A stretch of DNA of 64,000 nucleotides, from positions 3,643,937-3,707,936 of the forward strand of contig NZ_LR733817.1 in assembly GCF_902506165.1 (NCBI RefSeq). The letters are read 5' to 3'. The notes under the pieces are model-generated. The model made no database searches. It was not told the DNA's origin and saw only the letters and a list, made by a program, of their open reading frames with translations. Origin of the DNA: Bosea sp. 29B. GTDB taxonomy: Bacteria > Pseudomonadota > Alphaproteobacteria > Rhizobiales > Beijerinckiaceae. This document shows, piece by piece, positions 25,127-34,188 of this stretch (its first letter is position 1; each line of letters opens with the position of its first letter). Both the position numbers and the translations under genes were made by a program.

Positions 25127-26332
25127 ATGCCTAACCCCTATCGCGAGATTTTCCGGGCTCCCGGCTCGATCGGCTTTTCAGCCGCCGGCTTCCTCGCCCG
25201 CATGCCATTCTCGATGCTGACGATTGGCATCGTCACCATGCTCTCCCAGGCGCGCGGCCAGTATTGGCTTGCCGGTGGCGTCGCCGCGACCTTCGCGCTG
25301 TCCAATGCGCTGATCGCGCCGCAGATCTCGCGGCTGGTCGACCGCCATGGTCAGAGCAAGGTGCTGATTCCCGCGACGCTCGCGACCATCGTCGCGCTGA
25401 TCGGGCTGATGCTAGCGACGCGCCTCGAGGCGCCGATCTGGGTGCTCTTCCTCTTTGCCGCTCTCGCCGGACTCGAGCCGAGCATGATGGCGATGGTGCG
25501 TGCCCGTTGGACCGAGATCTATCGCGATACGCCGCATTTGCGCACCGCCTTTGCCTTCGAATCGGTCATTGACGAGGTCATCTTCATGCTCGGCCCGGTG
25601 ATCTCGATCGGCCTGAGCGTCATCTGGTTCCCGGAAGCCGGGCCGCTTGCGGCAACGATCATGCTCGCTGTCGGCATGGCCCTGTTCGTGGCGCAGCGCG
25701 CGACCGAGCCGCCCGTGCACGCGCAAGGCGTCGACGCCAGCAACTCCGCCATCCGCCTGGTGCCGGTGCAGATCATCGCGCTGCTGATGGTTGCGCTCGG
25801 CGTCGTCTTCGGCACGGCCGAGGTCACCGCGGTCGCCTTCGCCGAAGCGCAGGGCAACAAGGCGGCGGCGAGTCTGGCGCTCGCGGCCTATGCCGCCGGC
25901 TCCTTCATCACCGGCCTCGTTTTCGGCGCGCTCCGCCTGCGCATGCCGCTCGCCACGCAATTGCTGCTCGCGATCGGGCTTGCCGCGGCGACAACACTGC
26001 CGCTGCTGATCGTCTCGTCGCTCTGGATGCTGGGCATCGTGCTCTTCATCGCCGGCGCCTCGATCTCGCCGACCGTCATCGTCGCGATGGCGCTGGTCGA
26101 GCGGCATGTGCCAGCTTCAAAGCTGACCGAGGGCATCACCTGGGTGATGACCGGCATGGGTATCGGCATGGCGGCGGGGTCGGCCGCCTCCGGTTGGCTG
26201 ATCGACGTCTATGGCGCGAGCACCGGCTTCTACGTCTCGGTCGCCGGCGGGTTTTCGGCGCTGGCGATCGTCACGATCGGGTTCTGCCTGATCGCCGAGC
26301 CGCGGCGGACGGTGATGGCATGGACGGGCTGA
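25127..26332 (+). CDS. MFS efflux transporter
   Basis: 401 residues with twelve hydrophobic segments. Start ATG 25127 has GGAG six bases upstream; an in-frame GTG at 25112 lacks one. MFS features are the loop 2-3 motif SRLVDRHGQSKVL and a Gly-rich GMGIGMAAGSAASGWLID segment in TM11. It is a drug/metabolite exporter by family and by its divergent TetR partner. Substrate unknown. Confidence 0.88.
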   Translation: MPNPYREIFRAPGSIGFSAAGFLARMPFSMLTIGIVTMLSQARGQYWLAGGVAATFALSNALIAPQISRLVDRHGQSKVLIPATLATIVALIGLMLATRLEAPIWVLFLFAALAGLEPSMMAMVRARWTEIYRDTPHLRTAFAFESVIDEVIFMLGPVISIGLSVIWFPEAGPLAATIMLAVGMALFVAQRATEPPVHAQGVDASNSAIRLVPVQIIALLMVALGVVFGTAEVTAVAFAEAQGNKAAASLALAAYAAGSFITGLVFGALRLRMPLATQLLLAIGLAAATTLPLLIVSSLWMLGIVLFIAGASISPTVIVAMALVERHVPASKLTEGITWVMTGMGIGMAAGSAASGWLIDVYGASTGFYVSVAGGFSALAIVTIGFCLIAEPRRTVMAWTG

Positions 26333-26361
26333 AGGCAAACCGCAACGTAAAGTCCGTCTCA

Positions 26362-26394
26362 CAAAAAAGGGCGGCCTCCCGGAGGAGGCCGCCC
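26362..26394 (-). terminator. Terminator of the second amino-acid-binding protein gene
   Basis: GGGCGGCCTCC (26369-26379) pairs perfectly with 26384-26394 around CGGA; on the minus strand six T residues follow. It separates the convergent MFS and binding-protein genes. Confidence 0.9.
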
Positions 26395-26413
26395 GATCTG
26401 TTTGCAGGTAAGC

Positions 26414-27451
26414 TCAGCGGATCGGCGGTGCGTATTGCAGCCCGCCCTGCGACCAGAGCTTGTTGACGCCGCGCGGCAGCGGGTTGCGGCTCTGGGCGCC
26501 AAAATGCCGCTCGAAGCTTTCGCCGTAATTGCCCACCGCCTTGACGATCCGCACCACCCAGTCATTGCTCAGGCCGAGCGACTCGCCGAACTTGCTCTCG
26601 GCGCCGAGCATGCGGCGCACTTCCGGATTCTGCGAGGTCTTCGCCAACTCCTCGACATTGGCCCGGGTGACGCCGAGCTCCTCGGCATTGATCAGCGCGA
26701 ACACGGTCCAGCGCACGATGTCGAACCAGGCCTGGTCGCTCTTGCGGACCCATGGACCGAGCGGCTCCTTTGAGATCACCTCCTGGAGCAGGATGTGCTC
26801 GTCCGGCTTCTGCAGCTTGTTGCGCGTGCCGGCGAGCGAGGAGAGGTCGGTGGTGTAGGCATCGCAGCGCCCGGCTTCATAGGCGGCGACCGTCTCTTCC
26901 AGTGTCGCGAAGGCGACGGTCTCGAACTTGAGGTTGTTGGTGCGGCCGTAGTCGGCGAGGTTGAGCTCGGTGGTGGTGCCCTGGGCGACGCAGACCGAGG
27001 CGCCATTGAGCTCCTTGACCGTGTTCACGCCGAGCTTCTTGCGCAGGATGAAGCCCTGGCCGTCATAATAGTTCACCGCCGTGAAGCTGAGGCCCTGGCC
27101 GATGTCACGGCTCAGCGTCCAGGTGGTGGTGCGCGCCAGCACGTCGATTTCGCCCGATTGCAGAGACACCAGGCGGTTCTTGCTCGACAGCGACAGATAT
27201 TGCGCCTTGTCCTGGTCGTTGAAGATCGCGGCCGCGAGCGCGCGGCAGACATCGGTGTCGAAGCCGTTCCAGACACCCTTGCCATCCTGCAGCGAGAAGC
27301 CCGGCACGCCTTCGCTGGTGCCGCAGACGATATGGCCGCGTGCCTTGATCCGGTCGAGGGTCGACTGGCTGCCGCCCTGGGCGAAGGCGGAGACGGCGGA
27401 GGCGGCGACGAGCGCAAGGCCCGCTGCCAGGCTGAGGAGGGGTGTCTTCAC
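26414..27451 (-). CDS. Periplasmic amino-acid-binding protein (AapJ-like), second copy
   Basis: 345 residues from a GTG start with GGAGAC upstream; Sec signal ending SAFA. The same family marks as the copy at 20808 are present: STLDRIKARGHIVCG, VWNGFDTDVCRALAAAIF, IDVLARTTTWTLSRD and LSNDWVVRIVKAVGNYGESFER, ending GGLQYAPPIR. The two are clear paralogues 5.6 kb apart with divergent pockets, implying different ligands. Again there is no permease or ATPase gene beside it. Monocistronic, with its own terminator. Confidence 0.9.
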   Translation of the reverse strand: MKTPLLSLAAGLALVAASAVSAFAQGGSQSTLDRIKARGHIVCGTSEGVPGFSLQDGKGVWNGFDTDVCRALAAAIFNDQDKAQYLSLSSKNRLVSLQSGEIDVLARTTTWTLSRDIGQGLSFTAVNYYDGQGFILRKKLGVNTVKELNGASVCVAQGTTTELNLADYGRTNNLKFETVAFATLEETVAAYEAGRCDAYTTDLSSLAGTRNKLQKPDEHILLQEVISKEPLGPWVRKSDQAWFDIVRWTVFALINAEELGVTRANVEELAKTSQNPEVRRMLGAESKFGESLGLSNDWVVRIVKAVGNYGESFERHFGAQSRNPLPRGVNKLWSQGGLQYAPPIR

Positions 27452-27727
27452 GGTGAGTGTCTCCGGGCGGGAAAGCGGCTGCGATGGTCGGAAATAATTA
27501 CGGTTCTATGACGATTTTCAAATGATAGATGTCCGCTGATGCGAGGCATGCCATCGAGGGGCGGTTTTCCCCGCAACTGCAAGCTCTTGCCAGCTCCAGG
27601 CTTTTCTGTCATAGGCCCCACCTTCGATCGCCCGGCTGATAAGGGCTGCCGTGGCGGTCGTACTTTGCTTCCCAAAGCAAAATTGAAGCGGCGCATTGTT
27701 CGCGCTCGCGACCTATGAGGAGCTGAA

Positions 27728-27928
27728 ATGCCCAAGATGAAGACTAAATCGGCCGCCAAGAAGCGGTTCAAGGTCACCGGAACCGGCAAGGTGCTCTACG
27801 CCCAGGCCGGCAAGCGTCACGGGATGATCAAGCGGACCAACAAGCAGCTCCGCAATCACCGTGGGACGAACGTTCTTTTCGAAGGCGATGCCGCCAACGT
27901 GAAGAAGTACTTCCTCCCCAACGGCTGA
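27728..27928 (+). CDS. rpmI: 50S ribosomal protein L35
   Basis: 66 residues, full length. [21 protein letters not shown] and [16 protein letters not shown] are standard L35. GAGGAG precedes the ATG. A 7-bp hairpin (TTTGCTT/AAGCAAA, 27664-27681) lies in the upstream region. rpmI and rplT form the usual pair, 28 bases apart; infC, normally just upstream, is 8 kb away, so this pair needs its own promoter. Confidence 0.97.
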   Translation: MPKMKTKSAAKKRFKVTGTGKVLYAQAGKRHGMIKRTNKQLRNHRGTNVLFEGDAANVKKYFLPNG

Positions 27929-27956
27929 CGTCCCCTAACTTTTCCGGAGATCAAAC

Positions 27957-28331
27957 ATGGCTCGCGTGAAACGGGGCGTTACGTCCCACGCCAAGCACAA
28001 GAAGACATTCAAGGCCGCCAAGGGATTCTATGGCCGCCGCAAGAACACGATCCGCGCCGCCAAGGCGGCCGTCGATCGGTCGATGCAGTACGCCTATCGC
28101 GACCGCAAGAACAAGAAGCGCACCTTCCGCGCGCTCTGGATCCAGCGCCTGAACGCTGCGGTGCGCGAGCACGGCCTGACCTATTCGCTGTTCATCGGCG
28201 GCCTCGCCAAGGCGGGCCTCGAGCTCGACCGCAAGACCCTGTCGGCCCTCGCCATCGACGACGCCGCCGCCTTCGCTGCGGTGGTCGAGACGGTCAAGGG
28301 CGCGCTGGGCGCCGAGGCCCAGGCCGCCTGA
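27957..28331 (+). CDS. rplT: 50S ribosomal protein L20
   Basis: 124 residues. [36 protein letters not shown] is the long basic N-terminal tail that threads into 23S rRNA; the globular domain follows ([29 protein letters not shown]). L20 is an early assembly protein and in some bacteria represses its own operon. A strong terminator follows, cutting it off from pheS. Confidence 0.97.
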   Translation: MARVKRGVTSHAKHKKTFKAAKGFYGRRKNTIRAAKAAVDRSMQYAYRDRKNKKRTFRALWIQRLNAAVREHGLTYSLFIGGLAKAGLELDRKTLSALAIDDAAAFAAVVETVKGALGAEAQAA

Positions 28332-28356
28332 GTGATCTGACCTGATCGGAATACGA

Positions 28357-28390
28357 AAGGCCGGCGGAAACGCCGGCCTTTTGCTTTTCG
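28357..28390 (+). terminator. Terminator of rpmI-rplT
   Basis: AAAGGCCGGCG (28357-28367), GAAA loop and the perfect complement (28372-28382) followed by TTGCTTTT. A GNRA-type loop and U-rich tail make this one of the strongest in the window. Confidence 0.93.
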
Positions 28391-28461
28391 CGGCCGCTTG
28401 GTCGCGCGCGTCACGGTTGTGTTGCGATCGCGTGCTCCCTTCCTGCGGGGAGGATCGCACC

Positions 28462-30489
28462 ATGCTCGAGATCTCGAATTTCGTCGCCGACGACCGTCTC
28501 GCCAAGGACATCGCTGCCGGCCGCAAGCTGAAGCGCCCGGCCCAGGACCCGCAAAGCCTGGCCGAGCAGATCGTCCATCGCACGCGCGCCGGGGCCGGCG
28601 TCGACTTCGACGTCTTCGAAGCCCTGCTCGGCGAGAACGACCTCGTCGAGATCAACTATCTCGAGCGCGGCCTGCTCGCGGCCCGGACCGTCTGCCGCAT
28701 CAACGTGCCGGCGCCGGTCGGCGACGGCAGCGAATGGGGAACCGGCTTCCTGATCGGCCCGCGCCTGCTCCTGACCAACAACCATGTCATCGGCTCGGTC
28801 GAGGAGGCGATCACGGCGACGGTCGAGTTCGGGTATGAGCTCGACGGGGAGGGCCGGCTGAAGCGGCCCACCCGTTTCCGCCTGACGCCGCAGGACGGCT
28901 TCGTCACCAGCGACAGGAATGTGCTCGACTACACCGTCGTCGCGCTGGCGCCGGCGAGCGAAGATGGCGATGTCGCGCTCGCCGATCTCGGTTTCCTGCG
29001 CCTCGATCCGCGCACCGGCAAGACCGAACTCGGCCAGTACGCGACGATCATCCAGCACCCCGATGCCCGGACCAAGCGCATCTCGCTGCGCGAGAACAAG
29101 ATCGTCAAATATGGCGATCGCGCCGATCCGACCCGCGACAACTTCCTCTGGTATTCCTCGGATACGGCCCCCGGCTCGTCCGGTGCACCGGTCTTCACCG
29201 ATGCCTGGCAGGTGATCTGCCTGCACCATGCCGGCGTCCCCGATCGCAAGATTGTCCAGGGGCAGGAGCATTGGGTGCTCGCGGACGGCACCACGGCACC
29301 TGCGGCGCTGGCCAGGCGCCTCCCGGCCGATAAAGTGCATTGGCTGGCCAATGAAGGTGTCCGGATTTCGAAACTGATCGCTGATCTGGAGCGGCAGTCG
29401 AAACTCGACGGCTTTGTCCGCTCGCCGCTGATCGTCGATCTGATCGCCGACGCCACCGGCGTGAAGACCTTCGCCGGAACCGTGCCGGCGCAGAGCATCA
29501 TAGGGCCACCGCTGATCGCTGGGCCGGCTATCGCGACGATCGCTGCTGTCGCCGCCGAGGCGGCGGTGCTCGAGGCTGCGCGCAGGCCGACCCGGCGTAC
29601 CCATCCGGTTTCCTTTTTCGACGGGCGGCGTGGCTACGAACCGGACTTCCTGCCGACGCGGATCCCGCTGCCGACTCTCGGCCCGGCCGCGCTACGCCAT
29701 GGTGCGCCGGCCAAGGTGGCGGGCGCGGCGGACGATGTGCTGCGCTATCTGCATTTCTCCGTGGTCCTGAATGGCGCCGAGGATCGCAAGCTCGCCTTTT
29801 ACACGGCGGTCAACATCGACGGGACGCGTTGGACCAATCTCGACCGCGGCAACGACGCCTGGTTCTATGATGGCCGCATCCCGGAGGAGTTGCAGAACGG
29901 TGACGAGCTCTATGGCAACGAGCCGGTGCCTCGGAAGAACTATTTCGACCGCGGCCATCTTGTGCGCCGGCTCGATCCGGTCTGGGGCGGCATCCGAGAG
30001 GCTAAGCTGGCGAATGACGACACCTTCCACTGGACCAACTGCTCGCCGCAATATTGGGGCTTCAACCAGGGCGCCGACCTCTGGCAGGGTCTCGAGAACT
30101 TCCTGCTCTACAACACCGACGAGGAGAATGTGCGGGCCTCCGTCTTCTCAGGCCCGCTGCTCCGCTCGGACGACGAGCTTCACCGCGGTATCCGCATCCC
30201 GCAATTCTACTGGAAGGTGATCGCCGTCGCCGACAAGGCCGACAAGCTCTTCACGAGCGGGTACATCGTCAGCCAGCAGGATTATGCGCTCGACATCCCG
30301 TTCGAGCAGCTCCCCGTCGGTCCAAACAGCACGAAGCCCGGCCAGAACTTCCAGGTGCCGGTGACCAAGATAGAGGCCGACACCGGCATCGTCTTCGCCG
30401 ACGCCGCCCGGCAGGCCGATGTCTATACCGGCCCGGCAGTCGGCCGCCGGCTCCGCACTGTCGCCGACATCCAGCACCCACGGCGATAG
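28462..30489 (+). CDS. Trypsin-like protease fused to a DRGH (NucA/EndoG-type) nuclease
   Basis: 675 residues, start 28462 with GGGGAGG upstream. Residues 57-80 (GENDLVEINYLERGLLAARTVCRI) form the helical lead-in seen in many bacterial trypsin-like proteins. The protease domain (about 80-260) has H108 in TNNHVIG, D156 in LDYTVV and S240 in APGSSGAPV, a full triad. A helical, partly hydrophobic linker (about 300-375) leads to a DNA/RNA non-specific endonuclease domain (about 425-665): DRGH at 496-499 (H499 general base), TNCSPQ around N526, and N535/E545 matching the metal-site Asn and Glu of Serratia nuclease. No signal peptide is seen, so it is probably cytosolic. Solitary gene after rplT and convergent with a LOG gene. 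A self-activated or conflict/defence effector is plausible but inferred. Confidence 0.9.
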   Translation: MLEISNFVADDRLAKDIAAGRKLKRPAQDPQSLAEQIVHRTRAGAGVDFDVFEALLGENDLVEINYLERGLLAARTVCRINVPAPVGDGSEWGTGFLIGPRLLLTNNHVIGSVEEAITATVEFGYELDGEGRLKRPTRFRLTPQDGFVTSDRNVLDYTVVALAPASEDGDVALADLGFLRLDPRTGKTELGQYATIIQHPDARTKRISLRENKIVKYGDRADPTRDNFLWYSSDTAPGSSGAPVFTDAWQVICLHHAGVPDRKIVQGQEHWVLADGTTAPAALARRLPADKVHWLANEGVRISKLIADLERQSKLDGFVRSPLIVDLIADATGVKTFAGTVPAQSIIGPPLIAGPAIATIAAVAAEAAVLEAARRPTRRTHPVSFFDGRRGYEPDFLPTRIPLPTLGPAALRHGAPAKVAGAADDVLRYLHFSVVLNGAEDRKLAFYTAVNIDGTRWTNLDRGNDAWFYDGRIPEELQNGDELYGNEPVPRKNYFDRGHLVRRLDPVWGGIREAKLANDDTFHWTNCSPQYWGFNQGADLWQGLENFLLYNTDEENVRASVFSGPLLRSDDELHRGIRIPQFYWKVIAVADKADKLFTSGYIVSQQDYALDIPFEQLPVGPNSTKPGQNFQVPVTKIEADTGIVFADAARQADVYTGPAVGRRLRTVADIQHPRR

Positions 30490-30507
30490 AGGGCAGGACG
30501 GAGCCGT

Positions 30508-31269
30508 TCAGGTCTGCACCTTGCCCACCGCCTTCGGCGTCCAGCTCTCGCCGGCGCCATCGACGATGCGCTGATAGGCCTCCTCGGGGCTGTCGGCATA
30601 GCAGAACAGCTTCAAATCCTCCGGCCGGATGAAACCGGCATCGGCCATCCGCTCTAGATTGATCAGCCCCTGCCAGTAGGCGCTGTCGTAGAGCACGATC
30701 GGCACCGGCGGCATCTTGCCGGTCTGCACCAGCGTCATGATCTCGAAGAGCTCGTCGAGCGTGCCGAAGCCGCCGGGGAAGACGACCAGCGCAGCCGCCC
30801 GCATGGCGAGATGCATCTTGCGCATCGCGAAATAATGGAAGCGGAAGGTCAGGTCCGGCGTCGACCAGGCATTCGGATCCTGCTCATGCGGCAAGGTGAT
30901 GTTGAAGCCGATCGAGACCGCGCCGGCCTCGGTGGCGCCGCGATTGGCGGCCTCCATGATGCCGGGCCCGCCGCCGGTGGCGATGACATGGCGCTTGCCG
31001 CCATCCTTGCCGTCGAGCGCACCGCCACGTTCCGAGGCGATCCGGGCGAAGCTCCGCGCGGCCTCGTACCACGGATTGCCCTCGCGCACCCGCGCCGAGC
31101 CGAAGACGACGATGGTCGAGACGATGCCGCGGGCGCGCAAGGCATCCTCGGCCTTCTGGTATTCGAGCATGAAGCGCGCCCCGCGCATCGAGTCGCCGAG
31201 GAGGAAGTCCTGGTCGAGTGCGGCGATCCGGTAGGAGGGCGAATTCTTCTGGGCGCTGTTGTCGGGCAT
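30508..31269 (-). CDS. LOG family (TIGR00730-type) nucleotide phosphoribohydrolase
   Basis: 253 residues, start 31269 (MPDNSAQ) after GGGAGA. Rossmann fold with IVVFGSARV, VIATGGGPGIMEAANRGA and the LOG signature PGGFGTLDELFE. LOG proteins release adenine-type bases from cytokinin ribotides or other nucleoside monophosphates; in bacteria without cytokinin biosynthesis the same fold acts on AMP-like substrates. The N-terminal 50 residues extend beyond the shortest LOG proteins. Stop is 18 bases from the end of the convergent protease-nuclease gene. Confidence 0.87.
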   Translation of the reverse strand: MPDNSAQKNSPSYRIAALDQDFLLGDSMRGARFMLEYQKAEDALRARGIVSTIVVFGSARVREGNPWYEAARSFARIASERGGALDGKDGGKRHVIATGGGPGIMEAANRGATEAGAVSIGFNITLPHEQDPNAWSTPDLTFRFHYFAMRKMHLAMRAAALVVFPGGFGTLDELFEIMTLVQTGKMPPVPIVLYDSAYWQGLINLERMADAGFIRPEDLKLFCYADSPEEAYQRIVDGAGESWTPKAVGKVQT

Positions 31270-31366
31270 GCTCGTCTCCCGGCTGGCGTGTCCGTCGGAC
31301 CGGGTGTGGTCGAAGGATCGGGAACGCGCCGACTCAATCGGCTCTATCTGGCCCAATTCCGTGCGA

Positions 31367-31987
31367 TCACGACAGGTATTTGCGCAGCACCGCCGTCATG
31401 CGCTCCGGCGAGGTCCCGTGCGGCAGCAAAGTCAGGAAGCGGCCATCGGGACCCATCAGATAGGTCAGCGAGCCATGGTCGATCGTGTATTCGCCAAGGC
31501 CGTGATGCGCCTGCGTCAGCTTGCGGCGGTGAACCTTGTAGGCCTTCGCGGCGGCGGCGACCTCGACTTCGCTGCCGGATAGTCCGATCAGCCGTGGGTG
31601 GAAGTTGGCGACGTAGGTGGCCATCACGGCAGGCGTGTCGTTGATAGGATCGACGCTGATGAACAGCGGCGTGATCCTTTCGGCGAGCAGGCCGAGCCCA
31701 TCGAGGGCTCCGGCGATCACCGGCAGGTCGACGGGGCAGGTGTCGGTGCAGTGGGTGAAGCCGAAATAGACCAGCATGAAGCGGCCGCGGAAGTCGGCGT
31801 CGGTGACGCGCTTGCCGGTGTGGTCGGTCAGCGCGAACGGGCCGCCGAACTGCGCCGCCAGCGGATCGGGCGCTGCGCTTGCGGTCGGGGAGGCGGGCGC
31901 CGCCTTGTGGTCGTGGCCGAAGGCTCTCGTCGTCAGCGTCATGCCCAGCCCGACGAAGAGGTTTCGGCGTGTAATACGTGCGCTCAC
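31367..31987 (-). CDS. SCO1/SenC copper-chaperone family protein
   Basis: 206 residues from a GTG that overlaps the upstream stop (GTGA). That start gives a twin-arginine-like leader, TRRNLFVGLGMTLTTRAFG; the later ATG at 31942 would lose it. The thioredoxin-like domain has the SCO copper site C80-x3-C84 (HCTDTCPVDLP) and H172 (TIDHGSLTYLM). SCO proteins deliver copper to CuA of cytochrome oxidase or act as thiol reductants in the periplasm. Third gene of a tight operon with two Cys-rich exported proteins. Confidence 0.9.
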   Translation of the reverse strand: MSARITRRNLFVGLGMTLTTRAFGHDHKAAPASPTASAAPDPLAAQFGGPFALTDHTGKRVTDADFRGRFMLVYFGFTHCTDTCPVDLPVIAGALDGLGLLAERITPLFISVDPINDTPAVMATYVANFHPRLIGLSGSEVEVAAAAKAYKVHRRKLTQAHHGLGEYTIDHGSLTYLMGPDGRFLTLLPHGTSPERMTAVLRKYLS

Positions 31988-32499
31988 GGCTTCGGTTTCG
32001 GCTGGAGACCCTTGATGCCGAACGGCCCGTCCGCGGCGATGATCCGGTTGGCCTCCGGATCGGCGCGCCACCATTCCTCGGCCTTGCCGTTCTTCGCCTC
32101 GAACTCGGTCTTGAAACGCTCGGCCGCGATCCAGTCCTGCCCGGCGTTCTCGCGCAGACGCTGGACGAAGAACAGGGTCACCGCTGGGTTCTCGATCAGC
32201 AGGCCGTCGGCCTCGATCTCGCGGCCGCAATAGGGTGCAAGGTCGCTGGTCGCCCCGGCGAAATCGATGTTCGATTTCGCCACCAGCCTGAATGTGCCGT
32301 CGGCGAGCAGCAGACCCAGTTGCCGTTTGCCGCCGCCGCAATCGGGCGCACAGCGGCCCTTGAGCTGGCAGAGCGCATCGACGACGCGGCCCTTCAGTAC
32401 GGCCTGCTTCTCATGAGGGATGTTCCAGGGCTCTGCAGCGAGGGCGGGGCCGGTAGCCAGGCCCGCAGCGATGATCAGTGCCTTGAGGCTGCCGCGCAT
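31984..32499 (-). CDS. Exported Cys-rich protein of unknown function, SCO1 operon
   Basis: 171 residues with a Sec signal (MRGSLKALIIAAGLATGPALA). Mature protein has C44, C50, C54 (ALCQLKGRCAPDCGGG) and C91 (APYCGRE), in an OB-like beta-rich context (VLKGRVVDALC, LVAKSNIDF, EIEADGLLI). I do not recognise a named family. Four Cys next to a copper chaperone suggest metal or disulfide chemistry in the periplasm. It overlaps the SCO1 start by 4 bases and follows the next exported protein by 4 bases. Confidence 0.75.
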   Translation of the reverse strand: MRGSLKALIIAAGLATGPALAAEPWNIPHEKQAVLKGRVVDALCQLKGRCAPDCGGGKRQLGLLLADGTFRLVAKSNIDFAGATSDLAPYCGREIEADGLLIENPAVTLFFVQRLRENAGQDWIAAERFKTEFEAKNGKAEEWWRADPEANRIIAADGPFGIKGLQPKPKP

Positions 32500-32503
32500 G
32501 GCT

Positions 32504-32956
32504 TCAGTTCCCGAACGGCTGGATGCCGTGTTCCTCCTGCGTCATGTTGATGACGCCCTTGTCGTCGGCGATGCGATCGACCAGCAGGTACTTCACCCCG
32601 TCGCGCTCCAGCAGCTCGCCATCGACCGTGACCTCGTGCGTCGCCATCTTTGCCACGCGCGGATTTCCGGCGCTGTCCTCGTCGTCGCCGATCTTCAGGA
32701 TCAGGTAGAGATTGCCGCCGGCGTCGCGGATCGCGACCGGAATGCCGCCGAGCGCGCACCAGATCGCACATTGATGATGTGCCGTGCCCCTGGCGAACAT
32801 CAGGCCGCTGATCGTGCACCAGCTGTCGCTGATCTCGCCGGTGATTGTGACGCGCTGGCCGCTCTGCTGGGCGGATGCCGGTGATGCGGCAGCGAATAGG
32901 CCGGCAAAAGCCGTGGAAAGAAGCACGCGCCGCCGAGCTTGAGACAAGATTGTCAT
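32504..32956 (-). CDS. Exported Cys/His protein of unknown function, SCO1 operon
   Basis: 150 residues with an RRR-containing leader (MTILSQARRRVLLSTAFAGLFAAASPASA), possibly Tat. The mature part has VTITGEISDSWCTISGLM, then HHQCAIWC: ligands C47, H60, H61, C63 and C67, a good metal-site candidate, followed by a short beta domain (LYLILKIG, HEVTVDGELLERDGVKYLLV). It shares the early Val-x-Gly-x-(Ile/Val)-x-Asp...Cys layout with the next gene, so the two may be distant relatives. First gene of the SCO1 trio, divergent from pheS. Confidence 0.72.
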   Translation of the reverse strand: MTILSQARRRVLLSTAFAGLFAAASPASAQQSGQRVTITGEISDSWCTISGLMFARGTAHHQCAIWCALGGIPVAIRDAGGNLYLILKIGDDEDSAGNPRVAKMATHEVTVDGELLERDGVKYLLVDRIADDKGVINMTQEEHGIQPFGN

Positions 32957-33083
32957 CTTTGCACGCGATCCCGGATTTCGGGTGGCATTTCCGTGCTGGC
33001 GAGATGCTTTGCCAGCACGATTGCCCCTAGCCTCTCCGCCGCCGACACCATAGAAGATGCCTCGCAAACGGACCAGAGCAGGC

Positions 33084-34166
33084 ATGAACGACATCGACAC
33101 TCTTCGCGATTCACTTGTCGGTGAGATCGAGGCGGCCGGCGACGAAACGGCGCTGGAGCAATTGCGCATCGCGGCGCTCGGCAAGTCCGGCTCGGTTTCG
33201 GCCCTGCTGAAGACGCTCGGCGCGATGACGCCCGAGGAGCGCAAGGAGCAGGGGCCGCGCATCAACGGCCTGCGCGATGTCGTCCAGCAGGCGCTTGCCG
33301 CCCGCAAGGACGCGCTCGGCGAGGCGGCGCTGGAAGCGCGGCTCGCGAGCGAGCGGCTCGACATCTCGCTGCCGGTGCGCGAGGGCCCGGAGGCGCGCGG
33401 GCGCATCCACCCGATCAGCCAGGTCATCGACGAGATCACCGCGATCTTCGGCGACATGGGTTTCTCGGTCGCCGAAGGCCCGGACGTCGAGACCGACGAT
33501 CTCAACTTCACCAAGCTGAACTTCCCGGTCGGCCATCCCGCCCGCGAGATGCACGACACCTTCTTCTTCGCGCCGGATGCAAATGGCGAGCGCAAGCTGC
33601 TGCGCACCCATACCTCACCGGTCCAGGTGCGCACGATGATGTCGCAGGAGCCGCCGATCCGGGTGATCTGCCCGGGCCGGACCTACCGCATGGATTCCGA
33701 CCAGACCCACACGCCGATGTTCCATCAGGTCGAGGGCCTCGTCATCGACAAGAAGACCCATTTTGGCCACATGAAATGGGTGCTGGAGGAGTTCTGCAAG
33801 GCGTTCTTCGAGGTCGAGGGCGTCAAGATGCGCTTCCGCCCGTCCTTCTTCCCGTTCACCGAGCCCTCGGCCGAGGTCGACATCCAGTGCTCGCGCAAGG
33901 ACGGTGAGATCCGCTTCGGCGAGGGCGAGGACTGGCTCGAGATTCTCGGCTGCGGCATGGTCCATCCGAACGTGCTCAGGAATTGCGGGCTCGACCCGGA
34001 CGTCTACCAGGGCTTCGCCTGGGGCATGGGCATCGATCGCATCGCCATGCTGAAATACGGCATGCCGGACCTGCGGCCGTTCTTCGAGGCGGATGTCCGC
34101 TGGCTGTCGCATTACGGCTTCCGCCCGCTCGACCTGCCGACCCTGACCGGCGGGTTGACCTCTTAA
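33084..34166 (+). CDS. pheS: Phenylalanyl-tRNA synthetase alpha subunit
   Basis: 360 residues. N-terminal coiled coil (1-85) that binds tRNA, then the class II catalytic core: [22 protein letters not shown], motif 2 region [12 protein letters not shown] and [25 protein letters not shown], motif 3 [17 protein letters not shown]. Charges tRNA-Phe as an alpha2-beta2 complex. pheT is not directly adjacent: a glycosyltransferase gene lies between, starting 22 bases after this stop. Confidence 0.97.
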   Translation: MNDIDTLRDSLVGEIEAAGDETALEQLRIAALGKSGSVSALLKTLGAMTPEERKEQGPRINGLRDVVQQALAARKDALGEAALEARLASERLDISLPVREGPEARGRIHPISQVIDEITAIFGDMGFSVAEGPDVETDDLNFTKLNFPVGHPAREMHDTFFFAPDANGERKLLRTHTSPVQVRTMMSQEPPIRVICPGRTYRMDSDQTHTPMFHQVEGLVIDKKTHFGHMKWVLEEFCKAFFEVEGVKMRFRPSFFPFTEPSAEVDIQCSRKDGEIRFGEGEDWLEILGCGMVHPNVLRNCGLDPDVYQGFAWGMGIDRIAMLKYGMPDLRPFFEADVRWLSHYGFRPLDLPTLTGGLTS

Positions 34167-34188
34167 ACCTCACCCTGAGGGGAGACGC

